Shown: positions 1 through 9,715 of the stretch, in pieces
Numbering within the stretch: the stretch's first letter is position 1
How the letters are laid out: each line of letters opens with the position of its first letter
Source: Opitutia bacterium
Lineage (GTDB): Bacteria > Verrucomicrobiota > Verrucomicrobiia > Opitutales > T3Sed10-336
Assembly: GCA_003558065.1 (NCBI GenBank)
Contig: PWMU01000187.1
Location: forward strand, 40,047-104,046
DNA length: 64,000 nucleotides
Direction: 5' to 3'
Made by a program: the position numbers and the translations under genes
The notes under the pieces: model-generated
What the model saw: the letters and a program-made list of their open reading frames with translations, nothing else
The model's database searches: none
What the model was told of the DNA's origin: nothing

Positions 1-1
1 G

Positions 2-685
2 GGTTACCGATGGTGGCTGGAACGTCTGCAGGTCAATTTCGAGCTTTACGACGTTGTTCGGCTCGATCATTTCCGGGGATTTCACGACTACTGGGCGATC
101 CCTTCCGGCACCCGGGACGCCCGTTCAGGGAAATGGAAGAAGGGTCCGGGAATCGATTTCTTCAACACGGTACATCGTACCTTTCCCGCCGCCCGAATGA
201 TTGCCGAAGATCTCGGCGACCTGACCGAGGGGGTTCACCGGCTCCGCGATAGCACCGGCCTCCCCGGAATGAGTGTCCTCCAGTTTGCATTCGGCGGTGA
301 TTCGGACAACACCCACCTGCCGCATAACCATGACAAGAACTCGGTAATCTATCCGGGGACCCACGACAACAACACCGCATTGGGCTGGTACCACACGTGC
401 GACGAGAAAACCCGGGACCATCTTCGGCGTTACCTTCGTGTCAGTGGCGACGAAGTCAGCTGGGATCTGATCCGCGCCGCCTACGGGAGTCCGGCCCGTC
501 TCGCGATCATTCCTTTCCAGGATCTCATGAGCCTCGGGGAAACCGCCCGCATGAACATTCCCGGTTCCGCGGACGGTAATTGGCAATGGCGCTTCCCGCA
601 CCGGAGCCTGGAGGAACTGCGGGAACGGAGCGGTGGTTACCTTAATGAATTGGCCGATCTTTACGGACGCAGCCCGGAACGGTAG
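2..685 (+). CDS. malQ: 4-alpha-glucanotransferase (amylomaltase), C-terminal part
   Basis: The gene enters from the left edge, so the start and the N-terminal half are missing. The visible frame reads from base 2 to a TAG at 683-685. It shows GH77 family hallmarks: RLDHFRGF, where the Asp is the catalytic nucleophile in known amylomaltases; IAEDLG, where the Glu is the acid/base; and THDNNT, which carries the transition-state Asp. The enzyme moves alpha-1,4-glucan segments between maltodextrins in the cytoplasm, in glycogen or maltose metabolism. It converges with carB, leaving only 18 bp between the two stop codons and no obvious terminator hairpin. The assignment is firm from the three active-site motifs. 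Confidence 0.93.
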   Translation, partial: GYRWWLERLQVNFELYDVVRLDHFRGFHDYWAIPSGTRDARSGKWKKGPGIDFFNTVHRTFPAARMIAEDLGDLTEGVHRLRDSTGLPGMSVLQFAFGGDSDNTHLPHNHDKNSVIYPGTHDNNTALGWYHTCDEKTRDHLRRYLRVSGDEVSWDLIRAAYGSPARLAIIPFQDLMSLGETARMNIPGSADGNWQWRFPHRSLEELRERSGGYLNELADLYGRSPER

Positions 686-703
686 CGTCCTGTGCTTTGG
701 GCA

Positions 704-3700
704 TCAGGAAGCGTCCACTTCCTCCACGTCCTTGTAATAGCTTTGGAGCGGGCGCACTCCGACCCGTTTCTGGCGAACTGCGCGAATGCCGTTAAGCGCC
801 GCGTAGGCACCTGTAATGGTAGTCATGATACACACATTGTGGGCCACGGCGACCGAACGGATCCGGTTCTCGTCCTGGAGCGGAATCATGCCCGAAGGCG
901 TATTGATAATCATATCGATCTCGTTGTTCTTCAGCATATCGACCACGTTGGGGCGGCCTTCACTGTATTTGAACAGGCGGTTTACCTCGATACCATGGCC
1001 CTGCAGGTACTGTGCGGTTCCGCCGGTGGAATAAATGAGAAAACCGAGATCGCGAAGTCCCCGGGCGAGATCCACGGCTTTTTCTTTGTCGCTGTCCTTG
1101 ACGCTCAGGAACACGTTGCCGGATTCCGGGAGTGCGGGCTTCGCGGCCATTTGGGTCTTCGCAAAGGCAATGCCCAGGTCTTCATCGAGTCCCATCACCT
1201 CCCCTGTGCTGCGCATTTCAGGGCTGAGCGCCACCGAGGCACCGGGGAAACGAACGAATGGAAAAACGGATTCTTTCACGCACCAATGGCGGGGAATGAG
1301 CTCTTCGGTAAAGCCCAGGTCCTTCAATTTCGAACCGGCCATCACCCTCGCCGCCAATTTCGCCATGGGCACGCCAATGGCTTTGCTTACGAACGGAATG
1401 GTTCTCGAGGCGCGGGGATTGACCTCCAGCACATAGAGCTCGTCGTCCTTAATGGCGAACTGGATGTTCATCAGGCCGACCACGTTCAGTTCTTTAGCCA
1501 GCGCGTGCGTGGACTCGCGGACACGGTTGAGCATCGACTCGTCCAGGGTATGCGGGGGAAGAACCATGGCTGCGTCGCCGCTGTGGACGCCGGCAAATTC
1601 GATGTGTTCCAGCATCCCTCCCACCACCGATGTTTCGCCGTCGGCAACACAGTCGACATCGAGTTCGATGGCGTCTTCCAGAAACTGGTCAATCAGAAGC
1701 GGTTTGTCCGGCGACGCCTCGACCGCCTCCCGGACGACCGATCTCAGTTCGTCCATGGAATAAACAATGAACATCCCCCTGCCTCCGAGCACGAAGGATG
1801 GGCGGAGCAGAACCGGAAATCCGATCTCTTCCGCCCACTTGAAGGCTTCCTCGGCATCCATCGCAATGGCATTCCGGGGTTGTTTCAGGTCGATCTTCTT
1901 CAACACCTCGATGAACTGCTCACGGTCCTCGGCCAGGTCGATCGACTCGGGCGTGGTACCGATGATCCTCACGCCGTGTTTCTTGAGATCGGTTGCCAGG
2001 TTGAGCGGCGTCTGGCCCCCGAACTGCACAATAACGCCCATGCACTTCTCCTGGTTGTAGACTTCGAGGACATCGTCCAGGGTGAGCGGCTCAAAATAGA
2101 GGCGGTCGGAAGTGTCGTAGTCGGTCGAGACGGTTTCGGGATTGGAATTGACCATAACGGTCTCGTAGCCGTCCTCGCGGAGGGCGAATGAGGCGTGCAC
2201 GCAGCAATAATCGAATTCAATCCCCTGCCCGATCCTGTTGGGCCCGCCGCCAAGAATCATGATTTTCTTCCGATCCGAGGGAATGATTTCGTTCTCGTCG
2301 CCGTAAGAGGAGTAGTAATAGGGCGTGAACGCTTCAAACTCCGCCGCACAGGTGTCCACGAGGCGAAATGTTGTTCGGATATCGAGTTCCTTGCGGCGTT
2401 TTCGAACCGCTTCCAGCTCCGCTCCCACCAGGCTCGCTATTTGCCGGTCGGTAAACCCGAACTGTTTTGCCCGCCGGAACAGCTCTCCTCCCAGAGAGTC
2501 GAGGCTTTCCTGCTTCAGCAACTCTTCCATCTTGTAGATCTCGAAGAGCTGCATCAGGAACCAGATATCTATCTTCGTCAGATCCTGGACATCGTCAGGG
2601 GAAAGCCCGGCTTTGAAGGCGTAACGAATGTAGAAGATCCGTTCGGCGTTGGGCCTGATCAATCGGCCCCGGATCGTGTCCATGTCCGGCACGTCGTCGC
2701 CGCCGTACTTCCCTCCTCCGCCGAAGCCGCGGGCGCCGATTTCCAGGGAGCGCAGGGCTTTCTGCATGGACTCGCGGAAGGTGCGTCCGATCGCCATGGC
2801 TTCCCCCACGGACTTCATCGAGGAAGTCAGCGTCGTGTCGGCGCCGGCGAACTTTTCAAAAGTAAACCGCGGAATCTTGGTCACCACGTAATCGATCGTG
2901 GGCTCGAAGGAGGCGGGGGTTTCCCTCGTAATATCGTTCCTGAGCTCATCCAGAGTGTACCCTACCGCGAGCTTGGCCGCAATCTTGGCAATGGGGAAAC
3001 CGGTCGCTTTCGAGGCAAGGGCGGAACTCCTGGACACGCGGGGATTCATCTCGATGACGACCATGCGCCCGGTCTCCGGATCGACGGCAAACTGGATATT
3101 ACTCCCGCCGGTCTCAACGCCGATCTCCCGGATAACGGCAAAGGAGGCGTCGCGCATCAACTGGTACTCTTTGTCCGTCAGCGTGAGGGCGGGCGCCACC
3201 GTGATGGAATCGCCGGTATGCACGCCCATCGGATCGAAGTTCTCGATCGAACAAATGACCACGCACTGGTCCTTGTGATCGCGCATAACCTCCATCTCAA
3301 ACTCCTTCCAGCCGAGCAGACATTCTTCGATGAGAACCTCGTGCACCGGAGAGATGTCCAGTCCGTGAGCGACGACCTCCTCGAACTCCTCCCGGTTGTA
3401 GGCGATGCCGCCGCCGGCGCCGCCGAGGGTGTAGCTTGGACGGATAATGAACGGAAAACCCCCGAGTTCCTTCGTTGCCTCGAGCGCCTCCTGCATGCTC
3501 CTGACTCGGGCGGAATGAGCCACATCGAGGCCGATTTTCACCATGGCCTCCTTAAAGAGCTCCCGGTCTTCGCCCTTCATGATCGCCTCGACCCGGGCGC
3601 CGATCAATTCGACATTGTACTTCTCGAGCACGCCGTCTTTGTCGAGGTCGAGCGAAAGATTGAGGGCGGTTTGCCCGCCCAGGGTCGGCAGGAGGGCTTC

Positions 3701-3949
3701 CGGACGTTCCGCCTCGATGATCTTTTCGAGCATTTCCACCGTCAACGGCTCGATATAGGTCACATCGGCGAAATCCGGATCGGTCATTATGGTGGCCGGA
3801 TTGCTGTTCACCAGGATGACCTTGTACCCCTCTTCTCTCAGGGCTTTACAGGCCTGGGTCCCGCTGTAGTCAAATTCACAGGCTTGCCCGATGACGATCG
3901 GACCGGACCCGACGATAAGAATGCTCTTGATATCAGTACGTTTCGGCAT
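704..3949 (-). CDS. carB: carbamoyl-phosphate synthase large subunit
   Basis: This is the 1081-residue large subunit, which makes carbamoyl phosphate from bicarbonate, ammonia and two ATP for pyrimidine and arginine synthesis. The expected two homologous ATP-grasp halves are visible, opening at [17 protein letters not shown] and again at [16 protein letters not shown], followed by a C-terminal MGS-like allosteric domain. I chose the ATG at 3949 because MPKRTDIKS is the classical CarB N-terminus; the frame stays open upstream to 3997 and could add 16 residues. No carA lies beside it, so the glutaminase subunit is encoded outside the window. A long imperfect hairpin lies about 100 bp upstream of the start. 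Confidence 0.97.
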   Translation of the reverse strand: MPKRTDIKSILIVGSGPIVIGQACEFDYSGTQACKALREEGYKVILVNSNPATIMTDPDFADVTYIEPLTVEMLEKIIEAERPEALLPTLGGQTALNLSLDLDKDGVLEKYNVELIGARVEAIMKGEDRELFKEAMVKIGLDVAHSARVRSMQEALEATKELGGFPFIIRPSYTLGGAGGGIAYNREEFEEVVAHGLDISPVHEVLIEECLLGWKEFEMEVMRDHKDQCVVICSIENFDPMGVHTGDSITVAPALTLTDKEYQLMRDASFAVIREIGVETGGSNIQFAVDPETGRMVVIEMNPRVSRSSALASKATGFPIAKIAAKLAVGYTLDELRNDITRETPASFEPTIDYVVTKIPRFTFEKFAGADTTLTSSMKSVGEAMAIGRTFRESMQKALRSLEIGARGFGGGGKYGGDDVPDMDTIRGRLIRPNAERIFYIRYAFKAGLSPDDVQDLTKIDIWFLMQLFEIYKMEELLKQESLDSLGGELFRRAKQFGFTDRQIASLVGAELEAVRKRRKELDIRTTFRLVDTCAAEFEAFTPYYYSSYGDENEIIPSDRKKIMILGGGPNRIGQGIEFDYCCVHASFALREDGYETVMVNSNPETVSTDYDTSDRLYFEPLTLDDVLEVYNQEKCMGVIVQFGGQTPLNLATDLKKHGVRIIGTTPESIDLAEDREQFIEVLKKIDLKQPRNAIAMDAEEAFKWAEEIGFPVLLRPSFVLGGRGMFIVYSMDELRSVVREAVEASPDKPLLIDQFLEDAIELDVDCVADGETSVVGGMLEHIEFAGVHSGDAAMVLPPHTLDESMLNRVRESTHALAKELNVVGLMNIQFAIKDDELYVLEVNPRASRTIPFVSKAIGVPMAKLAARVMAGSKLKDLGFTEELIPRHWCVKESVFPFVRFPGASVALSPEMRSTGEVMGLDEDLGIAFAKTQMAAKPALPESGNVFLSVKDSDKEKAVDLARGLRDLGFLIYSTGGTAQYLQGHGIEVNRLFKYSEGRPNVVDMLKNNEIDMIINTPSGMIPLQDENRIRSVAVAHNVCIMTTITGAYAALNGIRAVRQKRVGVRPLQSYYKDVEEVDAS

Positions 3950-4045
3950 GGATTTGGATCTCGGAACCATTTGTGGAGAAGAACGGCTGCGGGGCAAGCG
4001 TGAAAAGGAACCGCCCTCCCTGAAACGATGTCAACAGCCCGGAAA

Positions 4046-4124
4046 CCCTAGATGCCGAACCGGTACAGCGCGGCCGTCCCCGCCTGCCGGGGTCGCGGGA
4101 TCCGAAAATCCGGCATCTTTAGGG
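4046..4124 (-). other. large imperfect hairpin upstream of carB
   Basis: The arms CCCTAGATGCCG (4046-4057) and CGGCATC-TT-TAGGG (4111-4124) are complementary over 12 pairs with a two-base bulge. The enclosed loop holds a smaller stem, CCCCG/CGGGG. The element lies between the end of the response-regulator gene and the start of carB, so it would be transcribed in the carB leader. No U-tract follows it on the minus strand, so a simple intrinsic terminator is unlikely. It could be a leader regulatory structure or a transcript-stabilising stem. Confidence 0.4.
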
Positions 4125-4163
4125 CAAGATACGAGGGGGACGGAAATCCGGACCGATCGACGC

Positions 4164-5450
4164 CTATTCCAACCCCACCAGCTCGGAAACTCTTGAGGGA
4201 TCGCACCCAAGAATTTCAGCCGCCTTTTCATCGTCGCCTCCACAAGCGGTCAGAACGGTGCGGATATAATGCTTTTCCCTTGGAGCCAGGTACTCTTCCA
4301 ACGTCGGCCAGTCCTGAAAAGGCCGGACACGGAGCGGAAGCTGGTCGATTTCGATAATCCGGTTTTCCGAGGTCGATACGACATTGGAGACGACCTGATC
4401 CAATTCGGTCAGGTTTCCCGGCCACCCGTAAGTTGTCAGCGCCTCACTCGCTTCCTCGGAAAGCTCGATCTGCCTGGCGTCGAAACGCGACGACTTCACC
4501 CGGGCTATCCGCGCTTTGAGGATATCGGGAATATCGGCGACGTGTTCCCGCAGCGGCGGCAGATTCACCGGCAACGTAGCGATCCGGTAGAACAGCTCGT
4601 CATTGAAGTCGCCTTCATCCACCTTCTCTTCCAGGTCGATTCTCGAGGAGCAGATCAGCCGAAACCGGTTGATGTTGTTCTTGAGGATTCCCACAAGAAT
4701 CTCCTGGAGTTCGTCGGACAGGACTTCGATATGCTCGAGCAACAGTGTTCCGCCGGTGGCCTCGCTGATCCACCGCCCCCCCTGGTTGTCACCGCCGAAC
4801 AGGTTTTCCCTGAAAGCTTCCACATCGGCCGCGGCGCAATCCGCCGAAACCAATGATACTTCTTTTCCGTTGCGGCCCCGGTGGAGAATCTCCGCGACGG
4901 CTTTTTTCCCGGTACCCGGCTCTCCCTGAAGAAGAACGGGCGTCTGGGAGCCCGCGAGCTTGGAAATTTGCCGGCGGAGCCGTACGATCTTGTCGCCGCC
5001 CCCCGGGAGAATTTCCTCGATTGCGGAATGGGCTGCGCCAGTCGCGGCCGGAGCCGGATCTCCGGAGGGCCGGGCGGCGCCCTGCACCTTCTTGTAGTCG
5101 ATGGCGCGGTCGAGCGTCTGAAGAAGCTCGTCGACCTTGAACGGCTTTTTTATGTAATCAAACGCTCCGTACTTCAGGGCCTTGATGGCGGTATCCGTGC
5201 TCGCGTAACCGGTCATCATGATCACCACGCACTGGGGATCGTAAGCCTTCAACTGCTCCAGAAGCGTAATCCCGTCCATCGGCTGCATCGAAATATCGGC
5301 CAGCACCACGTCGTAGGAATCGGACTTGTACAGTGACATGGCCTTCTCGCCATCCTGTGCGAAAACGGGCTGATGACCGGTCGGCTGAATGACCGCCTCC
5401 AGCATCTCGTGGATCGAAGACAGGTCATCTACAATGAGTATGGAAGCCAT
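4164..5450 (-). CDS. NtrC-type response regulator with degenerate AAA+ domain
   Basis: The protein has 428 residues. A receiver domain (about 1-120) has the acidic pair D8/D9, phosphoacceptor D52, T80 and K102, so it should be phosphorylatable. Next is a sigma-54-activator-like AAA+ domain with a good Walker A (GEPGTGKK). Several hallmarks are altered. The GAFTGA loop that contacts sigma-54 is absent, with FGGDNQGG in its place. The Walker B acidic pair reads LLLEHIE instead of the usual LFLDEIG. The sensor II Arg of GNVREL is a Thr (GNLTEL). A shortened Fis-like helix-turn-helix ends the protein. It follows pilC by 77 bp on the same strand and may be PilR-like by position. I infer a regulator that does not work as a normal sigma-54 ATPase. 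Confidence 0.85.
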   Translation of the reverse strand: MASILIVDDLSSIHEMLEAVIQPTGHQPVFAQDGEKAMSLYKSDSYDVVLADISMQPMDGITLLEQLKAYDPQCVVIMMTGYASTDTAIKALKYGAFDYIKKPFKVDELLQTLDRAIDYKKVQGAARPSGDPAPAATGAAHSAIEEILPGGGDKIVRLRRQISKLAGSQTPVLLQGEPGTGKKAVAEILHRGRNGKEVSLVSADCAAADVEAFRENLFGGDNQGGRWISEATGGTLLLEHIEVLSDELQEILVGILKNNINRFRLICSSRIDLEEKVDEGDFNDELFYRIATLPVNLPPLREHVADIPDILKARIARVKSSRFDARQIELSEEASEALTTYGWPGNLTELDQVVSNVVSTSENRIIEIDQLPLRVRPFQDWPTLEEYLAPREKHYIRTVLTACGGDDEKAAEILGCDPSRVSELVGLE

Positions 5451-5527
5451 AAGGAAAGGAACTGACTAATGGATGAAAGCCAATTAAGCCGCTTGTTCCT
5501 TCTTTAATGCCCTGGAACGCGTCAAGG

Positions 5528-6703
5528 TCAACCCCCCACAACATTCGAGAGTTCAAAAATGGGCAGGAACATGGCCATAACGATACCGCCGACGATTATC
5601 CCGATGATCACGATCATAATCGGCTCAAGAAGGGAGGTGAGGCCCGAGACGGTGGCATCCACCTCGGTATCGTAAAAATCGGCGACTTTCAGCATCATCC
5701 CGTCGACATTGCCCGTCTGCTCCCCGGCGCGAACCATGTGTTTCATCATCGGGGGAAAATACGGATCCTCGCGCAACACGTCCGAAACCTGGCCGCCCTG
5801 GCTGATGTTCTTGCTGATCTCTTTACAGGCCGCCTCCACGTACGTGTTGTCGCTGGCGGAGGCGACGATCTCGAGAGACCTGAGGATCGGAACCCCGCTC
5901 CTGGAAAGAATGGCATAGGTCCGGCAGAACCTGGACAGCGATATTTTCTGCCTCAACCGGCCGACAATCGGCATTTTCATCAGTAACTGGTCGCGGATAC
6001 GCCGGCCGCGCTCGGTTGCGAAGAATTTCTTGGCGATGTAGCCCACCGCACCGCCCGCGAGGATGATGAAAACGATATTGCTTTTGAGGAAGTTGCTGAA
6101 ATCAATCAGCATCTGGGTGGGTGCGGGCAGTTGTTCCCCGAAGTCCTCAAACATCTCGGCAAAGACCGGGATCACGAAGATCAGGAGCACATTGACCAGG
6201 ATAATAGCCAACCCGATGACAGCGATCGGGTAGGTCATGGCGGACTTGACCTTCTTGGTCAAAGCCAGGGTGGCCTCGAAATATTCGGCAACCTTCATGA
6301 GAATCGGGGCCAGCGCGCCGCTGGCCTCCCCGGCCTCGACCATGGAGACAAACAGGTTGTTGAACGCCCGCGGGTACTTGCGCGCGGCATCCGAAAGCGG
6401 ATTCCCGGAAGCGACTTCGTTACGCACGTCGCGGATGATGATCCGAAACACCGGATCCTCGGTCTGCTCCATGAGCGCTTCCAGCGAACTCACCATAGGC
6501 AGGCCGGCTTCGAGCATGGAGCCGAGCTGCTGTGTGAAGACGGTCAACTCCCCCAGTTTGAGCTTGTAGTGCTTCGATTTCTTCTCGTAACTACGCTGTT
6601 TCGCGAGCCTCTGAGACTCGGCAAAGCTCGTTCTCCGCTTGGGGGCTCCGGAGGACGCGGCGGCACCCGGTCTGCTTGAAGATGTTGACGATATGAAGGC
6701 CAT
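5528..6703 (-). CDS. pilC: type IV pilus / type II secretion inner-membrane platform protein (PilC/GspF family)
   Basis: This 391-residue protein has two GspF repeats, roughly residues 60-185 and 265-385. There are three hydrophobic segments: one after the first repeat (YPIAVIGLAIILVNVLLIFV), one in the middle, and one at the C-terminus (MIVIIGIIVGGIVMAMFLPI). PilC/GspF proteins form the inner-membrane base on which the assembly ATPase drives pilus or pseudopilus polymerisation. I chose the ATG at 6703 (MAFISS). The frame runs open to 7012, but that extension would lie antisense to the tRNA-Gly gene. A good -10 (TATAGT) lies just upstream. No pilB, pilT or pilD is adjacent; a lone pseudopilin gene lies at 33.8 kb. 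Confidence 0.9.
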   Translation of the reverse strand: MAFISSTSSSRPGAAASSGAPKRRTSFAESQRLAKQRSYEKKSKHYKLKLGELTVFTQQLGSMLEAGLPMVSSLEALMEQTEDPVFRIIIRDVRNEVASGNPLSDAARKYPRAFNNLFVSMVEAGEASGALAPILMKVAEYFEATLALTKKVKSAMTYPIAVIGLAIILVNVLLIFVIPVFAEMFEDFGEQLPAPTQMLIDFSNFLKSNIVFIILAGGAVGYIAKKFFATERGRRIRDQLLMKMPIVGRLRQKISLSRFCRTYAILSRSGVPILRSLEIVASASDNTYVEAACKEISKNISQGGQVSDVLREDPYFPPMMKHMVRAGEQTGNVDGMMLKVADFYDTEVDATVSGLTSLLEPIMIVIIGIIVGGIVMAMFLPIFELSNVVGG

Positions 6704-6713
6704 AAACAGTCGA

Positions 6714-6743
6714 ACTATAGGCGTGGTCCGGAGGGGTCGGCAA
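6714..6743 (-). promoter_or_regulatory. candidate sigma-70 promoter of pilC
   Basis: On the minus strand, TTGCCG (6743-6738) and TATAGT (6719-6714) are separated by 18 bp. The -10 matches the consensus at five of six positions. The predicted transcription start falls only a few bases before the ATG at 6703, so the mRNA would be nearly leaderless. Confidence 0.4.
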
Positions 6744-6843
6744 CTGTAATAAGCGATAATAAAGAGTAAAAAAAAATTTGAACTTTCCCATGACGTTGTT
6801 CCATTGTGAGTAAGTGAGTCGCCATCGGCGGCCATTGTGCACT

Positions 6844-6914
6844 GCGGGTATAGTTTAGTGGTAAAACTCCAGCCTTCCAAGCTGGCTACGTCGGTTCGAT
6901 TCCGTCTACCCGCA
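6844..6914 (+). tRNA. tRNA-Gly (anticodon TCC)
   Basis: This is a 71-nt cloverleaf. The acceptor arms are GCGGGTA (6844-6850) and TACCCGC (6907-6913), with discriminator A at 6914. The anticodon arm is CCAGC-CTTCCAA-GCTGG, giving anticodon TCC, which reads GGA/GGG glycine codons. The T-loop reads GGTTCGATTCC. The 3' CCA is not encoded. The gene lies between pilC (minus strand) and rsmE (plus strand). Confidence 0.96.
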
Positions 6915-7015
6915 CCCTTCAGAGGTCCGGGGGCTCTTTCCGTGCCGCCAGGAATGCACGGGCTCCCCGGTGCACGGCCGGAAAAGCCGGTAATTCGAAC
7001 TCTTCCGCACAACCG

Positions 7016-7732
7016 GTGAATCTGATACTATTCAGTCCGGAGGAAACAAAATCCCCTCTCCCGCATCAGGATGCCCGCGCCAGGCACATCGCGAACCATC
7101 TTCGAAGATCGGATCACGAGTCCTTTGACGCCGGCCTGATTGACGGTCCCCGCGGGAAAGGCTGGATCGTGAAGCGGCTTCCCGAAGCGCTGGTCCTCGA
7201 ATTCGACTGGGAGAGCACGGTCTCGGAACTGTTTCCGGTGAGCCTGCTCATCGGGATGCCGCGGCCCCAGACAGCTCGCCGCATCCTTCGGGAAGCCGCC
7301 GCCCTCGGGGTTCGGGAACTTCATTTCTTCAGTGCGGAGAAAGGCGTGGATTCCTACGGGACCAGCCGGCTCTGGAACACCGGAGAATACCACCGTCACC
7401 TGGTCAATGGCGCCGAACAGGCGTTCTCCACACGATTGCCGGCGGTCCGCCTGCATACCGGACTCGCCACTTGCCTCGGCGCCGTTCCCGATGCCGCCGA
7501 CCGGATCGCCCTCGACCTTTACGAAGCCGAGGACGCGCTCTCCCGTAATTCACTGAGCGGGAACGACGCCCTCCTCGCCGTGGGATCGGAGCGGGGATGG
7601 TCCGGTGCGGAGCGCGATTGCCTCCGCGTGGCGGGTTTCAGGCTGGCGAGCCTCGGAAACCGGGTTCTCCGCTCCGATACCGCCTGTGTCAGCGGAATCA
7701 CTCTGATCCTCGCCAAACTCGGCCACCTGTAA
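7016..7732 (+). CDS. rsmE: 16S rRNA (uracil-1498-N3)-methyltransferase, RsmE family
   Basis: This 238-residue SPOUT-class methyltransferase has the knot motifs GSERGWSGAERD and LGNRVLRSDTA, which correspond to the GPEGG and LG-RILR-ETA signatures of RsmE that bind S-adenosylmethionine. It would methylate U1498 in the decoding region of 16S rRNA. The start is a GTG (NLILF follows), about 100 bp downstream of the tRNA gene, with no evident Shine-Dalgarno sequence. The stop is 12 bp before birA, so the two genes probably share a transcript. The N-terminal PUA-like part is divergent, but the length is close to the family norm. Confidence 0.88.
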   Translation: MNLILFSPEETKSPLPHQDARARHIANHLRRSDHESFDAGLIDGPRGKGWIVKRLPEALVLEFDWESTVSELFPVSLLIGMPRPQTARRILREAAALGVRELHFFSAEKGVDSYGTSRLWNTGEYHRHLVNGAEQAFSTRLPAVRLHTGLATCLGAVPDAADRIALDLYEAEDALSRNSLSGNDALLAVGSERGWSGAERDCLRVAGFRLASLGNRVLRSDTACVSGITLILAKLGHL

Positions 7733-7744
7733 CCCGGCCAGCGA

Positions 7745-8761
7745 ATGACTTCTCCGGAATCCCTCATACTGGGGCGGCTTCTCGAAGCAAAGGACCGCTT
7801 TGTGACCGGCAATGAGCTTGCGCAATTGCTTGGGGTCTCCCGGGTGACGGTCTGGAAACATATGAAGAAACTGCGCCGGGACGGTTTTTCCTTCGAAGCG
7901 GTCCGCAAGCGGGGCTACCGGATCCGGGAAACGCCGGGATGCGTCTCGCTTCCCTACCTTCACTGCCTTCTTCCCGAAGTGTCGAAAGATCGGTTGATCT
8001 TTCTGGAGAGGACCGGAAGCACCAACAGCGACGCCGAGCGGCTTCTCGGTGAAGGAAGGACCGCCCCGTTTGTGGTCCTGACCCGCCTGCAGACCCAGGG
8101 CCGGGGAAGACTCGGGAGATCCTGGCACAGCGGGGATCCGGGCAATCTCTACGCCAGCTTCGCTTTCCGGCCCCAGGTTCCTCCCGAGCGCATGCAACTT
8201 TTCACGCTGTGGATGGGAGTCTCGCTCTGTCGCTGTATCGAGCAGGAAACCGGCGTCACGCCCGGCGTCAAATGGCCCAACGACATCTGGTACGGAGACC
8301 GGAAGATGGGCGGTATTCTGACCGAGGCCAAAGTCAACGCCGACCGGATTCTGGAGCTGGTTCTGGGGCTCGGCTTGAATATCAACAGCGACCCGTCGTC
8401 GTGGCCGGACCCGCTGTCCCGGGGAGCCACCTCGCTCCGCCTGGCCGGAAACGGGACCCTCGATATCAACGCCTTAAGCGCGGCCGTGATCGGGCGGCTC
8501 CTGGAGGCCTACCAAGCCTTTCTCGAGGACGCCTACCGGCCGACCCTTGCCGAACTCTGGGAAACCTACGATATTCTTCGCAACCGTGAGGTAGCCGGAC
8601 AGCGGGGAAACGAAGTCCTTTCAGGTCGCGCCCGCGGCATCGACGGATCCGGGCACCTTCTGGTGGAATGCGGAAACGGGGGTGTCGTTCGCCTGAACGC
8701 GGGGGATGTCACGCTGCGGGGCGCGGGGTCTCCCGACGAGCCCCGAGCCGCATCGCCGTAA
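7745..8761 (+). CDS. birA: bifunctional biotin ligase / biotin operon repressor
   Basis: The protein has 338 residues. It starts with a winged helix-turn-helix (about 8-60, with LAQLLGVSRVTVWKHMKKL), so this is the class II, DNA-binding form. The ligase core follows with GSTNSDAERLL, the biotinyl-AMP loop GRGRLGRSWHS, and GVKWPNDIWYGDRKMGGIL. A small C-terminal SH3-like domain closes it. It makes biotinyl-5'-AMP and transfers biotin to carboxylase carrier domains; the holo-repressor can shut down biotin genes. No biotin genes are in the window. It lies 12 bp after rsmE and upstream of coaX. Confidence 0.95.
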   Translation: MTSPESLILGRLLEAKDRFVTGNELAQLLGVSRVTVWKHMKKLRRDGFSFEAVRKRGYRIRETPGCVSLPYLHCLLPEVSKDRLIFLERTGSTNSDAERLLGEGRTAPFVVLTRLQTQGRGRLGRSWHSGDPGNLYASFAFRPQVPPERMQLFTLWMGVSLCRCIEQETGVTPGVKWPNDIWYGDRKMGGILTEAKVNADRILELVLGLGLNINSDPSSWPDPLSRGATSLRLAGNGTLDINALSAAVIGRLLEAYQAFLEDAYRPTLAELWETYDILRNREVAGQRGNEVLSGRARGIDGSGHLLVECGNGGVVRLNAGDVTLRGAGSPDEPRAASP

Positions 8762-8854
8762 ACAGCCCCCCGGCCTGCTTACCCGCAAACGACTCACCCC
8801 CTTCACCGGTTTTTTATGGCAATGCTTCCCCTGCCTTTTATATCCTGCCCGCGG

Positions 8855-9667
8855 ATGAATGTTCTCTGTATCGACATTGGAAACACACACACCCATTTCG
8901 GGCTGATCGAGCCGGATGGCGGCGGCATCACGCCCGGAAAAATTCTCACCCGGGACATCGCCAGGCACGGGACGGCGCTGCATCGGGAGATTGAGGCGTC
9001 TCTGAGATCGGGGCCGGAGGTGAGCGGAATCGCCTTTTGTTCGGTGGTGCCGAAGGCGGAGGAACGCATTCGGGGTTTTATTTCATCCCTGGGCGGGAGA
9101 ACCCCGGTGTTTCAGTTGACCCGTGACACCCTGCCCGCTTTCGTTCGGCTCCATTACCCGAATCCCGGCGAGATCGGGCAGGACCGCCTGGCCAACGTGG
9201 TTGCCGCTTTCCGGTATTTCCGGCTGCCGTGCATCGTGATTGACCTGGGAACGGCGGTCACATTCGATGTCCTTTCGGATCGAAACGGCTATGAAGGCGG
9301 CATCATCGCCCCGGGGGTTGGAGCAATGACCGAATACCTGCACCGCCAGACGGCGCTTCTTCCGAGGCTCGACGAGGAGTTCCACATTGAGGGTGCCATC
9401 GGCAAATCCACAAGCCAGGCCATGAAAATCGGCTGCTTTATCGGGTTTGGCGGGATGCTGGAGGCCCTTCTGCAGGCGGTCCGGGAGGATCTGGCGGAAG
9501 CGGGCGAAGCGGAGCCCACGGTGGTCCTGACAGGGGGAACTTCGGAATCTCTTTTTCCCGCCGGGCTGAAATCAGGGAACAAACCGGGCACTCACGGGGT
9601 TATCAGAGTACCGGACCTGACGCTCAAAGGACTGGCATCCGCTTTTCTCGAGCGGATTTCCGCGTGA
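8855..9667 (+). CDS. coaX: type III pantothenate kinase
   Basis: This 270-residue CoaX-family kinase does the first step of coenzyme A synthesis. The ASKHA-fold phosphate motif IDIGNTHTHFG is at the N-terminus. DRLANVVAA and DLGTAVTFD come in the middle, and the PGVGAM and VLTGG motifs follow. I chose the ATG at 8855 (MNVLCIDIGNTH) because family members begin directly before the phosphate-binding loop; the frame is open back to 8816. The BirA and CoaX genes are often adjacent in bacteria, which supports both calls. No Shine-Dalgarno sequence is seen before this start. Confidence 0.95.
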   Translation: MNVLCIDIGNTHTHFGLIEPDGGGITPGKILTRDIARHGTALHREIEASLRSGPEVSGIAFCSVVPKAEERIRGFISSLGGRTPVFQLTRDTLPAFVRLHYPNPGEIGQDRLANVVAAFRYFRLPCIVIDLGTAVTFDVLSDRNGYEGGIIAPGVGAMTEYLHRQTALLPRLDEEFHIEGAIGKSTSQAMKIGCFIGFGGMLEALLQAVREDLAEAGEAEPTVVLTGGTSESLFPAGLKSGNKPGTHGVIRVPDLTLKGLASAFLERISA

Positions 9668-9715
9668 AACGATGTTGCTTATAACCTGTCATTAAAATTA
9701 ACTATACCTTTCAGC

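Noticed and set aside
692..4003. Two long open frames (499 and 602 codons) on the plus strand
   Set aside because: They lie exactly antisense to carB, whose protein is unmistakable. Their residue composition is His/Arg/Val-rich, as expected for the reverse of a GC-rich gene.
5454..5515. AAGGAAC/GTTCCTT arms between pilC and the response regulator
   Set aside because: The arms are only 7 bp with a loop of more than 30 bases and no U-run, too weak to call a terminator.
6704..7012. N-terminal extension of pilC
   Set aside because: The extra 103 codons would cross the tRNA-Gly gene antisense and have no family resemblance; a promoter-like element lies there instead.
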